Of a stretch of DNA of 64,000 nt, positions 22,332 to 31,958 are shown in pieces. Within the stretch, counting starts at the first letter, position 1, and each line of letters begins with the position of its first letter. The position numbers and the translations under genes were made by a program. Source of the DNA: Thiorhodococcus minor. GTDB lineage: Bacteria; Pseudomonadota; Gammaproteobacteria; Chromatiales; Chromatiaceae. The DNA lies in the NCBI RefSeq assembly GCF_010820565.1, contig NZ_JAAIJQ010000007.1:1-64000 (forward strand), given 5' to 3'. The notes below the pieces were generated by a model. The model worked only from the letters and a program-made list of their open reading frames with translations. It did not search any database and had not been told where the DNA came from.

Positions 22332-23213
22332 TTAGCCTCGATTCTCGCGTCCAGTCCAATCGCGGGCGAACTGCCAGGCAGTGCGTCCGCTGCGCGACCC
22401 TCGCCGCAGCGCCCATTGCAGCGCGGCGCGCTCGATCGGCTCCCACTCGGTGTCCAGCTGCGCGCGGTCCGCCTCCACCAGACGAGCGACCCAATGGCGG
22501 ACGACCTCGAGATACTGCGCCTGGCTGAAGGGGTGGAAGGCTACCCAGAGGCCGAAGCGGTCGGAGAGCGAGATCTTTTCCTCGACCGATTCCCCATGGT
22601 GCAGCTCGCCGTCCAGAATGCGCGCCTCGCGGTTCTCCGACTGAAATTCCGGGAGGAGGTGGCGGCGGTTGGAGGTCGCGTAGATGAGCAGGTTCTCGGG
22701 CGTGGCGGCAATGGAGCCGTCGAGGGCGGCCTTGAGCGCCTTGTAGCTGGATTCGCTGGCCTCGAAGGAGAGGTCGTCGCAGAAGAGGATGAACCGCTCT
22801 GGGCGGCCGGCGATGAGGTCGAGGATATCCGGGAGCTGGATGAGGTCGTCCTTGTCGACCTCGATCAGCCTGAGTCCGGCATCTCGGTGCGCGTTGAAGA
22901 CGGCCTTGACCAGGGAGGATTTACCCGTGCCGCGCGAGCCCCAGAGTAGGACATTGTTGGCCGTTCGGCCTTGGATGAACTGTGCCGTGTTGCGGGCGAT
23001 CTCTTCCTTTTGACGATCCAGGCAGAGCAGGTCCGCGAAGGCGAGCCGGTGCGGTGCGTGGATCGGCTGCAGCCAGCCACGCTCAGCGTTGCGTCGCCAG
23101 CGGAAGGCGTGGGCGGACCAGTCGGGCTGGGCGCGCTCCGAGGTGGGAAGGAGCGGCTCGATGCGGTCGAGGAGGGTTTCGAGTCGGGTGATGAGGTGGT
23201 CGGCGGTGGACAT
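22332..23213 (-). CDS. DUF815-family AAA+ ATPase
   Basis: A 293-residue P-loop ATPase of unknown function, widespread next to metabolic genes. Walker A is GSRGTGKSSLVKA, Walker B is RFILFCDDLSFE, and the sensor region reads NLLIYATSNRRHLLPE. The family marker near the end, SLSDRFGLWVAFHPFSQ, is intact. The ATG at 23213 is chosen over further upstream starts, which run into repeat sequence and lack family similarity. It is followed 18 bases later by the GH100 invertase gene, suggesting cotranscription. Confidence 0.85.
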   Translation of the reverse strand: MSTADHLITRLETLLDRIEPLLPTSERAQPDWSAHAFRWRRNAERGWLQPIHAPHRLAFADLLCLDRQKEEIARNTAQFIQGRTANNVLLWGSRGTGKSSLVKAVFNAHRDAGLRLIEVDKDDLIQLPDILDLIAGRPERFILFCDDLSFEASESSYKALKAALDGSIAATPENLLIYATSNRRHLLPEFQSENREARILDGELHHGESVEEKISLSDRFGLWVAFHPFSQAQYLEVVRHWVARLVEADRAQLDTEWEPIERAALQWALRRGSRSGRTAWQFARDWTGRENRG

Positions 23214-23309
23214 CGGGCAGTGCTGAATGCGGGCGCTTGGCTCAGGCGAGAAAGACCCATTGCGTTGGAAGGCCGAGCGCGGGTGGCGGCATCGGTGGAC
23301 TTCGCGTGG

Positions 23310-23462
23310 GAGACTGTGAAAGTATTCCGGGCGCACCGCGAAGACCGCATCTTACCGTAGGTTGGGCCGACGCAGGAGGCCAAACAATCAGTGCCTTAGG
23401 CCGACCGCCATGTTGGGCTTCGTACCTCAGCCCAACCTACGGCGGATTTCTTCACAGTCTCT
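23310..23462. repeat. C-type nested inverted repeat
   Basis: An inner pair, CCGTAGGTTGGG (23356-23367) and CCCAACCTACGG (23432-23443), is enclosed by an outer pair, GAGACTGTGAA (23310-23320) and TTCACAGTCTC (23452-23462). A fragment of the A-type arm (GGTGGACTTCGCGTGGG) lies just left. The element fills most of the gap between the DUF815 and ettA genes. Confidence 0.85.
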
Positions 23463-23502
23463 TGGGCTCGTCTACCCGACCACTCGACCGCAGGTCTTGT
23501 GA

Positions 23503-25170
<1,668 letters not shown>

Positions 25171-25431
25171 GGATGAGTCGGAATGCGTCGTTCAGTGGTT
25201 CGGAATTCGGTGCGAGGAGTGTTTGCGTCGGAAGCCCGCGGCCGAGCCGCGGCGGGGTGTTGCGCCCCGGATATTGCTGCGCATTCTGCGCTGTCGATGC
25301 GCAAATGTCCAAGCGCGGGCGGGCTGAGCCGGTTCTGTGACAGAATCGGCGGTGACGCCCTGGATCCCGGCGGGAGACTATGATTCATTCAGCGCGATGA
25401 CGATTCGGTTGAAGCTCGGAGTACGCATGGC
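25171..25431. other. Divergent intergenic region between ettA and the HDOD gene
   Basis: The 261 bases between two outward-facing starts must hold both promoters. I see no clear consensus boxes and no repeat. Confidence 0.4.
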
Positions 25432-26667
25432 ATGACACACCCCATCTCGGCGACCACCCTCGACGACCTCGTGCCCGTGCACGAGCTGGGCAGGGACGAG
25501 CGCATCCGGCTCGCGCGCAGCGGTCAGGTGTTCGACATCGAGGCCGGCAAGAAGCTGACGGCGATCCAGGAATACCCCTGGATCGACTACCTGCTCTCCG
25601 GGCAGGTTTGCCTGGTGAGTGGTGACAAGAAGGAGATCATCGAGGCCGGGACCCTGAGGTCTTGCTCGCCCTTGTTCAACGAGAGCCGGCTGCGCGAGCA
25701 CGCCGTCTTCGTGACCCCTGGCGAGCTGCTGCGCCTGGATCGCCAGCTCTACGAGAATATCTGCGGCATCCACCCGCCGTCGCTCAACGCGCTCGGCGAC
25801 CTGGAGCTGAACGACACCGAGGGCATCCTGCTCGGCAAGCTCTATCAGGCCTGCAAGAAGGGCAACCTGTCCCTGCCGACCTTGCCGAAGGTCGCCAAGG
25901 CCATTCAGGAGGCGATGCGCGATCCCAACATCACCTCGGCCAAGCTGGCGCGGATCGTTCAGATGGACATGGCCGTGACCGGTGGACTCATTCGGCTGGC
26001 CAACAGCGTCATGTACCGCGCGGCGCAGCCGATTCCCGACGTGCGCAACGCCATCATCCGTCTCGGCATGGAGGTGACCCGCTCGGCCGTGGTGAGCATG
26101 GCGATGCAGCAGCTGTTCCGGTCGAAGAATCCGCTCATGAAGCATCGCATGAAGGCCGCGTGGAATCGCAGCGTCCATGTCTCCGCGCTGAGCTATGTCC
26201 TGGCGCGGCATTGCAAGGGGTTCAGCCCGGAGCAGGCGATGCTAGCCGGCCTCGTCCACGATGTCGGCGTCATCCCCATCCTCGACTTCGTCAGCCGCAA
26301 TCACTTCGAGGTCGACGAGGACGAGCTGGAGGCGGCCATCCTCAAGCTGCACCTCATGGTCGGCGAGCTGGTTGTCGACTATTGGGGGCTGGGGCCGGAG
26401 ATCACCACGGTGGTGCGCGAGTCTGGCAATTGGCACCGTGATGAAAAGGACGCGCCGGACTACTGCGATATCGTCCTCCTGGCACGCCTCTATCGGCTCA
26501 ACCAGAACGAGACGCGCGGTCCGCTGCCCCGCTATGACGAGGTTCCCGCCTACTACAAGCTGGGGCTCGGCTATCCGGAGGCGGAGGGCGAGCAGGTGGA
26601 CGTGGTCGCCGAGGCCAGCGAAGAGCTGTCCGCCGTCATGGCGATGCTCCGCGGCGATCGGGGCTAG
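25432..26667 (+). CDS. HDOD-domain signalling protein with cyclic-nucleotide-binding-like N-terminus
   Basis: Residues 1-110 resemble a cyclic-nucleotide-binding beta-barrel (GQVFDIEAGKKLTAIQEY ... YLLSGQVCLVSGDKKEIIEAG), although the ligand-pocket arginine signature is not obvious. Residues about 140-345 are an HDOD domain, an HD-related fold without the full metal-binding set (LPKVAKAIQEAMRDPNITSAKLARI ... GLVHDVGVIPILDFV). HDOD proteins act in signal transduction, often with c-di-GMP or chemotaxis pathways. mobB starts 3 bases downstream, so the two are likely cotranscribed, without an obvious common role. Confidence 0.8.
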   Translation: MTHPISATTLDDLVPVHELGRDERIRLARSGQVFDIEAGKKLTAIQEYPWIDYLLSGQVCLVSGDKKEIIEAGTLRSCSPLFNESRLREHAVFVTPGELLRLDRQLYENICGIHPPSLNALGDLELNDTEGILLGKLYQACKKGNLSLPTLPKVAKAIQEAMRDPNITSAKLARIVQMDMAVTGGLIRLANSVMYRAAQPIPDVRNAIIRLGMEVTRSAVVSMAMQQLFRSKNPLMKHRMKAAWNRSVHVSALSYVLARHCKGFSPEQAMLAGLVHDVGVIPILDFVSRNHFEVDEDELEAAILKLHLMVGELVVDYWGLGPEITTVVRESGNWHRDEKDAPDYCDIVLLARLYRLNQNETRGPLPRYDEVPAYYKLGLGYPEAEGEQVDVVAEASEELSAVMAMLRGDRG

Positions 26668-26669
26668 GG

Positions 26670-27233
26670 GTGGGCGTTTCGGGCGCGATATCCGCCGACC
26701 AGGACCCGCTTGCCCTCAGGCTGCCGGTCATCGGGCTCGTTGCGCCGAGCGGCAGCGGCAAGACCACGCTTCTGCGCGCCGTTGTCTGCGATCTGCATGC
26801 GCGCGGCCTGCGGGTGGGCTATCTCAAGCACGCCCATCACTCCTTCGATCTAGACCTCCCGGGAAAGGATAGCTTCGAGATCCGCGCGGCGGGCGCGGCG
26901 CAGACGCTCCTTGCATCGCGCGAGCGCTGGGCCCTACAGGTCGAAAATCACACCAAGGGCGTCGATCCGGATCTGGAGGAGATGCTCGCGCGTTTCGAGC
27001 ATGACAGCCTCGATCTGGTGATCGTCGAGGGCTTCAAGCATGCCCCTTACCCGAAGATCGAGGTCTTTCGCGCGGCGCTTGGCCAGGCACCTCTCTATGT
27101 CGAGGATCCCCACATCATCGCCGTTGCCACGGACGACCCCTTGCCGCGGGCGCCACATCCCCAGAGGCTGCCGCTGGCGAGACCTTCCGCCGTTGCGGAT
27201 TTCGTCCTGACGCGCAGTGGACTCGGGGGTTGA
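26670..27233 (+). CDS. mobB: Molybdopterin-guanine dinucleotide biosynthesis adaptor MobB
   Basis: MobB is a GTP-binding protein that assists MobA in making the molybdenum cofactor. The P-loop APSGSGKTTLLRA occurs near residue 25, with YLKHAHHSFDLDLPGKDS and DLVIVEGFKHAPYPKIEV further on, all MobB signatures. It begins with GTG directly behind the HDOD gene. MobA is not visible in this window. Confidence 0.92.
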   Translation: MGVSGAISADQDPLALRLPVIGLVAPSGSGKTTLLRAVVCDLHARGLRVGYLKHAHHSFDLDLPGKDSFEIRAAGAAQTLLASRERWALQVENHTKGVDPDLEEMLARFEHDSLDLVIVEGFKHAPYPKIEVFRAALGQAPLYVEDPHIIAVATDDPLPRAPHPQRLPLARPSAVADFVLTRSGLGG

Positions 27234-27330
27234 GCCAGGTCTGACGCTTTGCCTCCCCTCGCTATCTTGTCTGCGAAGCGATGCTCGCTCAGAGGGTGAA
27301 GCGACGCGGCGATGCAAGCCTTTGCTCTTC

Positions 27331-27358
27331 TTCGTGTCCTTCACGCCTTTGCGGTTCC
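27331..27358 (-). repeat. D-type dispersed motif (copy 2, inverted)
   Basis: Its reverse complement (GGAACCGCAAAGGCGTGAAG...) matches 13136-13163. It lies just ahead of the histidine-kinase remnant. Confidence 0.65.
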
Positions 27359-27375
27359 AATTGCCGAACCTAGGC

Positions 27376-27558
27376 TACAAGATCTTCGGCCTCTTCGAGA
27401 AGCTCGATTCGGGCGGCGACGGAACTGACACCGGGCTGACCCTGGTGCGGCGCATCGTCGAGGTCCGCGGCGGACGGATCTCGGCCGAGTCGGAAGGCCT
27501 GGGTAAGGGGACGGCCTTCCACTTCACCCTGGCGGATGCCGGGATCAGGGACGCCTAG
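27376..27558 (+). pseudogene. C-terminal remnant of a sensor histidine kinase
   Basis: The frame encodes the end of a HATPase domain: KIFGLFEKLD, then GTDTGLTLVRRIVEVRGG, then a GKGTAFHFTLAD ending. The G2 box would normally read GTGIGLAL. No start codon, dimerisation domain or N/G1 boxes precede it; the homology begins abruptly at about 27376, after a D-type motif. The remainder of the kinase gene has been lost. Confidence 0.7.
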
Positions 27559-27578
27559 GTCCGCCTGTCCGGGGCGGC

Positions 27579-29030
27579 TCAGCGCTGCCAGAAGGCGGGG
27601 GTCAGGAGCACCAGCAGGGTGAAGATCTCCAGGCGCCCGAGCAGCATGGCGAAGCACAGGATCCACTTGGCTGGATCCTGAAGGTCGGCATAGTGCGCGC
27701 CGACCTGCGAGAGTCCGGGGCCCAGGTTGTTGATGCAGGCCGCGACCGCCGAGAAGGATGTCACCAGGTCGAGCCCGGTTGCGGTCAGCATCAGATACAT
27801 GAGCACGAAGCTGGCGACATAGAGCGAGAAGAATCCCCACACCGCGTCCACAACGCGGTGGTTGACCGTCTTGCCGCCGATGCGGACCGGCAGCTGCGCG
27901 TTGGGATGGATGAGGCGTCCGATCTCACGCACCCCTTGCTTGATCAGGAGGAGCACGCGGATGACCTTGATGCCGCCTCCGGTCGAGCCAGCGCAGCCGC
28001 CGACGAAGCTGGCGAAGAGCAGCAGGATCTCCAGGAACGGCGGCCAGAAGTAGAACTCGGCCGTCGTGAATCCCGTCGTCGTACCGATCGACACCGCCTG
28101 AAAAAGGCCCTTGGTAAAGGATTCTTCCCAGGTCAGGTAGGTCTGGGTCTGGTGAAGCGTGAAGGTCACGAAAGTCGCCACCGTGACCATGATCAGCATA
28201 TAGAAGCGGAATTCGCTGTCATGAAAATACACGCGCAGATCTTGGCGGTGCACGGCGACGAAATGCAGCGTGAAGTTCATGCCGGCCAGGAGCATGAAGA
28301 TCACGGCGACCATCTCGATCAGGGTGCTGTCGAAGTAGCCCATGCTGAGGTCATGGGTCGAGAAGCCGCCGATGGCGACCGTCGAGAAGGCATGACCGAT
28401 CGCATCGAAGAAGGTCATGCCGGCGCCCCAATAGGCCAGCGCGCAGGCGATGGTCATCCACAGATAGATGTACCAGAGGGCCTTGGCGGTCTCTGTGATG
28501 CGTGGCGTCAGCTTGGAGTCCTTCATGGGGCCAGGCATCTCGGCCCGGTACAGCTGCATGCCGCCAATGCCCAGCATGGGAAGCACCGCCACCGCCAGCA
28601 CGATGATGCCCATTCCGCCGAGCCACTGGAGCTGCTGGCGGTAATAGAGGATGGACTTGGGTAGCTCGTCCAGCCCGATGATGACGGTCGCGCCGGTCGT
28701 GGTCAGCCCGGAGAGCGACTCGAAAACGGCATCGGTCGGTGAGATCTCGGGGCTTGGCGAGAGCAGGAAGGGGAGGGCGCCAGCCAGGCCAAGGGTCGTC
28801 CAGAACAGGACGACGACCAGGAAACCGTCGCGCAGACGCAGGACATGTTGCGAGCGACTCACCGGAAGAAAGATGAGCAGGCCAGTGACCAGGATGAGGC
28901 CGAAGGCGAAGATGAAGGGCCAGATCGCGCCGTCCTGGTAGAGCATGGCGACCAAGGCCGGCGGCAGCATGGTGAAGCTGAAGAGGGTCAGCAGCAGGCC
29001 CAAGACCTTTTGAACGGCGGCGAATTTCAT
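27579..29030 (-). CDS. trkH: TrkH, potassium uptake membrane subunit
   Basis: TrkH forms the K+ translocation pore of the Trk system. The 483-residue protein has eight or more membrane segments arranged as four M1-P-M2 repeats. Filter-like loops are visible around SGLTTTGATV, IGGFSTHD and GTTTGFTTAEF, with SFVGGCAGSTGGGIKVIRV near residue 320. It lies 26 bases after trkA, its cytoplasmic regulatory partner, at the end of the long def-to-trkH run on the minus strand. Confidence 0.95.
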   Translation of the reverse strand: MKFAAVQKVLGLLLTLFSFTMLPPALVAMLYQDGAIWPFIFAFGLILVTGLLIFLPVSRSQHVLRLRDGFLVVVLFWTTLGLAGALPFLLSPSPEISPTDAVFESLSGLTTTGATVIIGLDELPKSILYYRQQLQWLGGMGIIVLAVAVLPMLGIGGMQLYRAEMPGPMKDSKLTPRITETAKALWYIYLWMTIACALAYWGAGMTFFDAIGHAFSTVAIGGFSTHDLSMGYFDSTLIEMVAVIFMLLAGMNFTLHFVAVHRQDLRVYFHDSEFRFYMLIMVTVATFVTFTLHQTQTYLTWEESFTKGLFQAVSIGTTTGFTTAEFYFWPPFLEILLLFASFVGGCAGSTGGGIKVIRVLLLIKQGVREIGRLIHPNAQLPVRIGGKTVNHRVVDAVWGFFSLYVASFVLMYLMLTATGLDLVTSFSAVAACINNLGPGLSQVGAHYADLQDPAKWILCFAMLLGRLEIFTLLVLLTPAFWQR

Positions 29031-29056
29031 GGGGCTCGGATCACCGTCGACACGCG

Positions 29057-30430
29057 CTAGAGGAAGGTGACGCCGACCTGGAAGAGGCGCTCGACCTCTT
29101 GGATGCGGCGCTTGTCCGGCAGGAAAAGGATGACGTGGTCCTCGGGCTCGATAAGGGTGTCGGTATGCGCGATCACCACCTTATCGCCACGCACCAGGGC
29201 GCCGATGCTGGCGCCTCGGGGCAGCTTCAGCTCGCCGATACGGCGGCCGACGACCTTGCTCGATATCTTGTCGCCATGGGCGATGGCCTCGATGGCTTCG
29301 GCGGCGCCGCGGCGCAGCGAGTGCACCATCACCACGTCGCCACGGCGCACGTGCTTGAGCAGGCTGCCGATGGTCGCCTGCTGGGGTGAGATGGCGATGT
29401 CGATGCTGCCCGACTGCACTAGGTCCACATAGGCCGGTCGGTTGATGAGTGCCATGACCTTGCGCGCCCCGAGGCGCTTGGCGAGCATGGCGGAGATGAT
29501 GTTGGCCTCGTCGTCGTTGGTGACGGCACAGAAGACGTCGGTATTCTCGATGTTCTCCTCGAGCAGCAGGTCTTGGTCGGCGGCGTCGCCATGCAGCACG
29601 ATGGTCTTTTCCAGATCCTCCGCGACGCGCTTGCAGTGGCCGAGGTTGCGCTCGAGGATCTTGACACGAAAGTTGGGCTCCAGTGCCTTGGCGAGCCGCG
29701 TGCCGATGTTGCCGCCGCCGGCGATCAGGATGCGCTTGTAGGGCTTGTCGAGCCGGCGCAGCTCGCCCATGACGGCGCGAATGTGCTTGGGGGCGGCGAC
29801 GAAGAAGACCTCGTCGTCGACCTCGATGATGGTATCGCCCTCGGGCTGGATGGCCCGGTCCTGCCGATAGATGGCCGCGACTCGGGCCTCGACGCTGGGC
29901 ATGTGCTCGTGCAGGGTGCGCAGCTCCTGCCCGACCAAGGGGCCGCCGTGAAAGGCGCGCACCCCGACCAGCCGAATGCGTCCGCTGGCGAAGTCCAGCA
30001 CCTGCAGGGTGCCCGGATTCTCGATGAGCCGGATGATGTAGTCGGTGACCAGCGCCTCTGGGCTGATGGTGACATCGATGGGGAGCGCGTCCGAGCCAAA
30101 GAGCCGCGGGCGGTCGAGAAAGCTCTGGGCGCGAACGCGTGCGATCTTGGTCGGTGTGTGGAACAGAGTGTAGGCGACCTGGCAGGCGACCATGTTGGTT
30201 TCATCGCTGTTGGTCACGGCGATGATCATGTCGGCGTCCTCGGCCCCGGCGCGCAAGAGCACATCTGGGTGGGCGCCATGGCCCATGACGGTGCTCAGAT
30301 CGAATCTGTCCTGCAGCTCGCGCAGCAGGTCCGGATTATGATCGACGACGGTGATGTCGTTGGCCTCGTTGACCAGGTTGGCGGCCACCGAGGTCCCGAC
30401 CTGGCCGGCACCCAAGATGATGATTTTCAT
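29057..30430 (-). CDS. trkA: TrkA, NAD-binding regulatory subunit of potassium uptake
   Basis: TrkA gates TrkH in response to nucleotides. Two RCK_N domains are evident from the Rossmann motifs [12 protein letters not shown] at residues 4-15 and [12 protein letters not shown] near residue 235. Each is followed by an RCK_C domain. The length of 457 residues equals the E. coli protein. The 160-base gap separating it from ntrX is filled by an inverted pair of CCAGCC-type motifs. Confidence 0.96.
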   Translation of the reverse strand: MKIIILGAGQVGTSVAANLVNEANDITVVDHNPDLLRELQDRFDLSTVMGHGAHPDVLLRAGAEDADMIIAVTNSDETNMVACQVAYTLFHTPTKIARVRAQSFLDRPRLFGSDALPIDVTISPEALVTDYIIRLIENPGTLQVLDFASGRIRLVGVRAFHGGPLVGQELRTLHEHMPSVEARVAAIYRQDRAIQPEGDTIIEVDDEVFFVAAPKHIRAVMGELRRLDKPYKRILIAGGGNIGTRLAKALEPNFRVKILERNLGHCKRVAEDLEKTIVLHGDAADQDLLLEENIENTDVFCAVTNDDEANIISAMLAKRLGARKVMALINRPAYVDLVQSGSIDIAISPQQATIGSLLKHVRRGDVVMVHSLRRGAAEAIEAIAHGDKISSKVVGRRIGELKLPRGASIGALVRGDKVVIAHTDTLIEPEDHVILFLPDKRRIQEVERLFQVGVTFL

Positions 30431-30436
30431 GGGAGT

Positions 30437-30579
30437 CGCCAGCCTCCAGCCGCCAGCATGCGGCCGAAGAGCGAGTGCCGCATGCGCTCTTCCGCCAGAA
30501 TGGGAGGTTTCTGGAGAGCTTCGAGATCAGCCGCTGAGCGTGCCAGCCGCTTCGCCGGAAGCTGGAGGCTGGCGGCTGG
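30437..30579. repeat. Inverted pair of CCAGCC/TCCAGC motifs between trkA and ntrX
   Basis: CGCCAGCCTCCAGCCGCCAG at 30437 faces GCTGGAGGCTGGCGGCTGG at 30561. The two could pair around a loop of about 100 bases in the ntrX-trkA transcript. Confidence 0.65.
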
Positions 30580-30590
30580 AAGCAGGAAGC

Positions 30591-31958
30591 TCATCGACGC
30601 TCTTTGATCTCGATGCCGAGCGATCGCAGCTTGCGGTAGAGATGTGTGCGCTCCATGCCGGCTTCTTTCGCCATCTTGCTGACGTTCCCGGCGTGCTTCT
30701 CGAGCTGGTAGTCGAGATAGGCCTTCTCGAACTGCTCGCGTGCCTGGCGCAGCGGCTGGTCGAAGGAGACCAGTCCCTCCAGGGCCTGCACCTGTACCGG
30801 AGGAGGCGCGCCCAGGGCGCTCTCGACCTCTTTTTGACTGATCTCGTCGCCGGCACCGAGGATGAGCACGCGCTGAACGAGATTCTTGAGCTCGCGCACA
30901 TTGCCTGGCCAGGAATAGTTGCGCAGGAAGTTCTGGGCGCCGACGCTGAAGCGTCGATAGGGCAGCTTTTCGTGGGTGGCGAAAAAGTCGAGGTAGAAGT
31001 TCAATAGGTCTGGAACGTCCTCCGCGTGCTCGCTCAGCGGCGGGATGTTCAATGGGACCACGTTGAGGTGATAGAAGAGATCTTCGCGGAAGCGCCCGGC
31101 GCGTACCTCTTCTTCGAGATTGCGCTGGGTGACGGCGATGATGCGCACGTCGATGCGCACCGGCTCGCTGCCGCCGACGCGCAGGAAGGAGCCGCTGTCC
31201 AGGGCGCCGAGCAGCTTGGATTGGGCATCCCACTCCATGTCGGCGACCTCGTCCAGCAGCAGGGTTCCGCCGGCGGCCTTCTCCAGACTGCCATAGTGCG
31301 TGTGCTCGCCCTCCTCGGTGCCGAAGAGCTCGCGCGAGGCATTGCCGCCGGCCAGGGAGGAGACGCTGAGGTCGACGAAGGGGCGCTCCTTGCGCGCGCT
31401 CTGGGAGTGCAGGTAGCGCGCGAAGGTCTCGCGGCCGCTGCCCGCCTCGCCGGTGATGAGCACCCAGGTGTCGTGCTGGGCGATGCGTTTGACCTGCTCG
31501 CGCAGCCGCTGCATCACCGCGCTGCGCCCCACGGGCTCGTGGACCTGGGGGGCGCGGCGCTTCAGGCCGATGTTCTCCTGGTGGAGCTTGTCCGCTTCCA
31601 GGGCACGCTCGACGGTCAGCAGCAGCTTGGCCATCGAGAGGGGCTTTTCGAGGAAGTCGTAGGCGCCGAGCCGCGTCGCCTCGACGGCGGTCTCCACGGT
31701 GCCGTGCCCGGACATCATGATCACGGGGCAGGGGAGGTCGTCATCCTCCGCCCACTCCTTCAGGAGCGAGATGCCGTCGATGTCCGGCATCCAGATATCG
31801 AGCAGGATCAAGTCGGGGCGGCGGTCCCGCAGGGCGTGTCGCGCGGCCTCGCCGTTCTCGGCGACGGCGACGTCGTAGCCCTCGTCTTCTAGGATCTCTT
31901 TGACCAGGCCGCGGATATCAGGCTCGTCGTCGACGACCAGGATGTGGGTTGCGCTCAT
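30591..31958 (-). CDS. ntrX: NtrX-like response regulator with degenerate AAA+ domain
   Basis: NtrX is the response regulator of the NtrYX nitrogen/redox system. The receiver domain has phosphorylation site Asp54 (ILLDIWMPD). The central AAA+ domain has an altered Walker A (GEAGSGRE, residues 170-177) in which the lysine is Arg176. The sigma-54-contacting GAFTGA loop is missing and reads TEEGEHTHYG. The C-terminal Fis-type helix-turn-helix (GNVSKMAKEAGMERTHLYRK) is intact. Loss of GAFTGA is normal for NtrX, which therefore does not act as a standard sigma-54 activator. The start overlaps ntrY by 4 bases. Confidence 0.88.
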   Translation of the reverse strand: MSATHILVVDDEPDIRGLVKEILEDEGYDVAVAENGEAARHALRDRRPDLILLDIWMPDIDGISLLKEWAEDDDLPCPVIMMSGHGTVETAVEATRLGAYDFLEKPLSMAKLLLTVERALEADKLHQENIGLKRRAPQVHEPVGRSAVMQRLREQVKRIAQHDTWVLITGEAGSGRETFARYLHSQSARKERPFVDLSVSSLAGGNASRELFGTEEGEHTHYGSLEKAAGGTLLLDEVADMEWDAQSKLLGALDSGSFLRVGGSEPVRIDVRIIAVTQRNLEEEVRAGRFREDLFYHLNVVPLNIPPLSEHAEDVPDLLNFYLDFFATHEKLPYRRFSVGAQNFLRNYSWPGNVRELKNLVQRVLILGAGDEISQKEVESALGAPPPVQVQALEGLVSFDQPLRQAREQFEKAYLDYQLEKHAGNVSKMAKEAGMERTHLYRKLRSLGIEIKERR

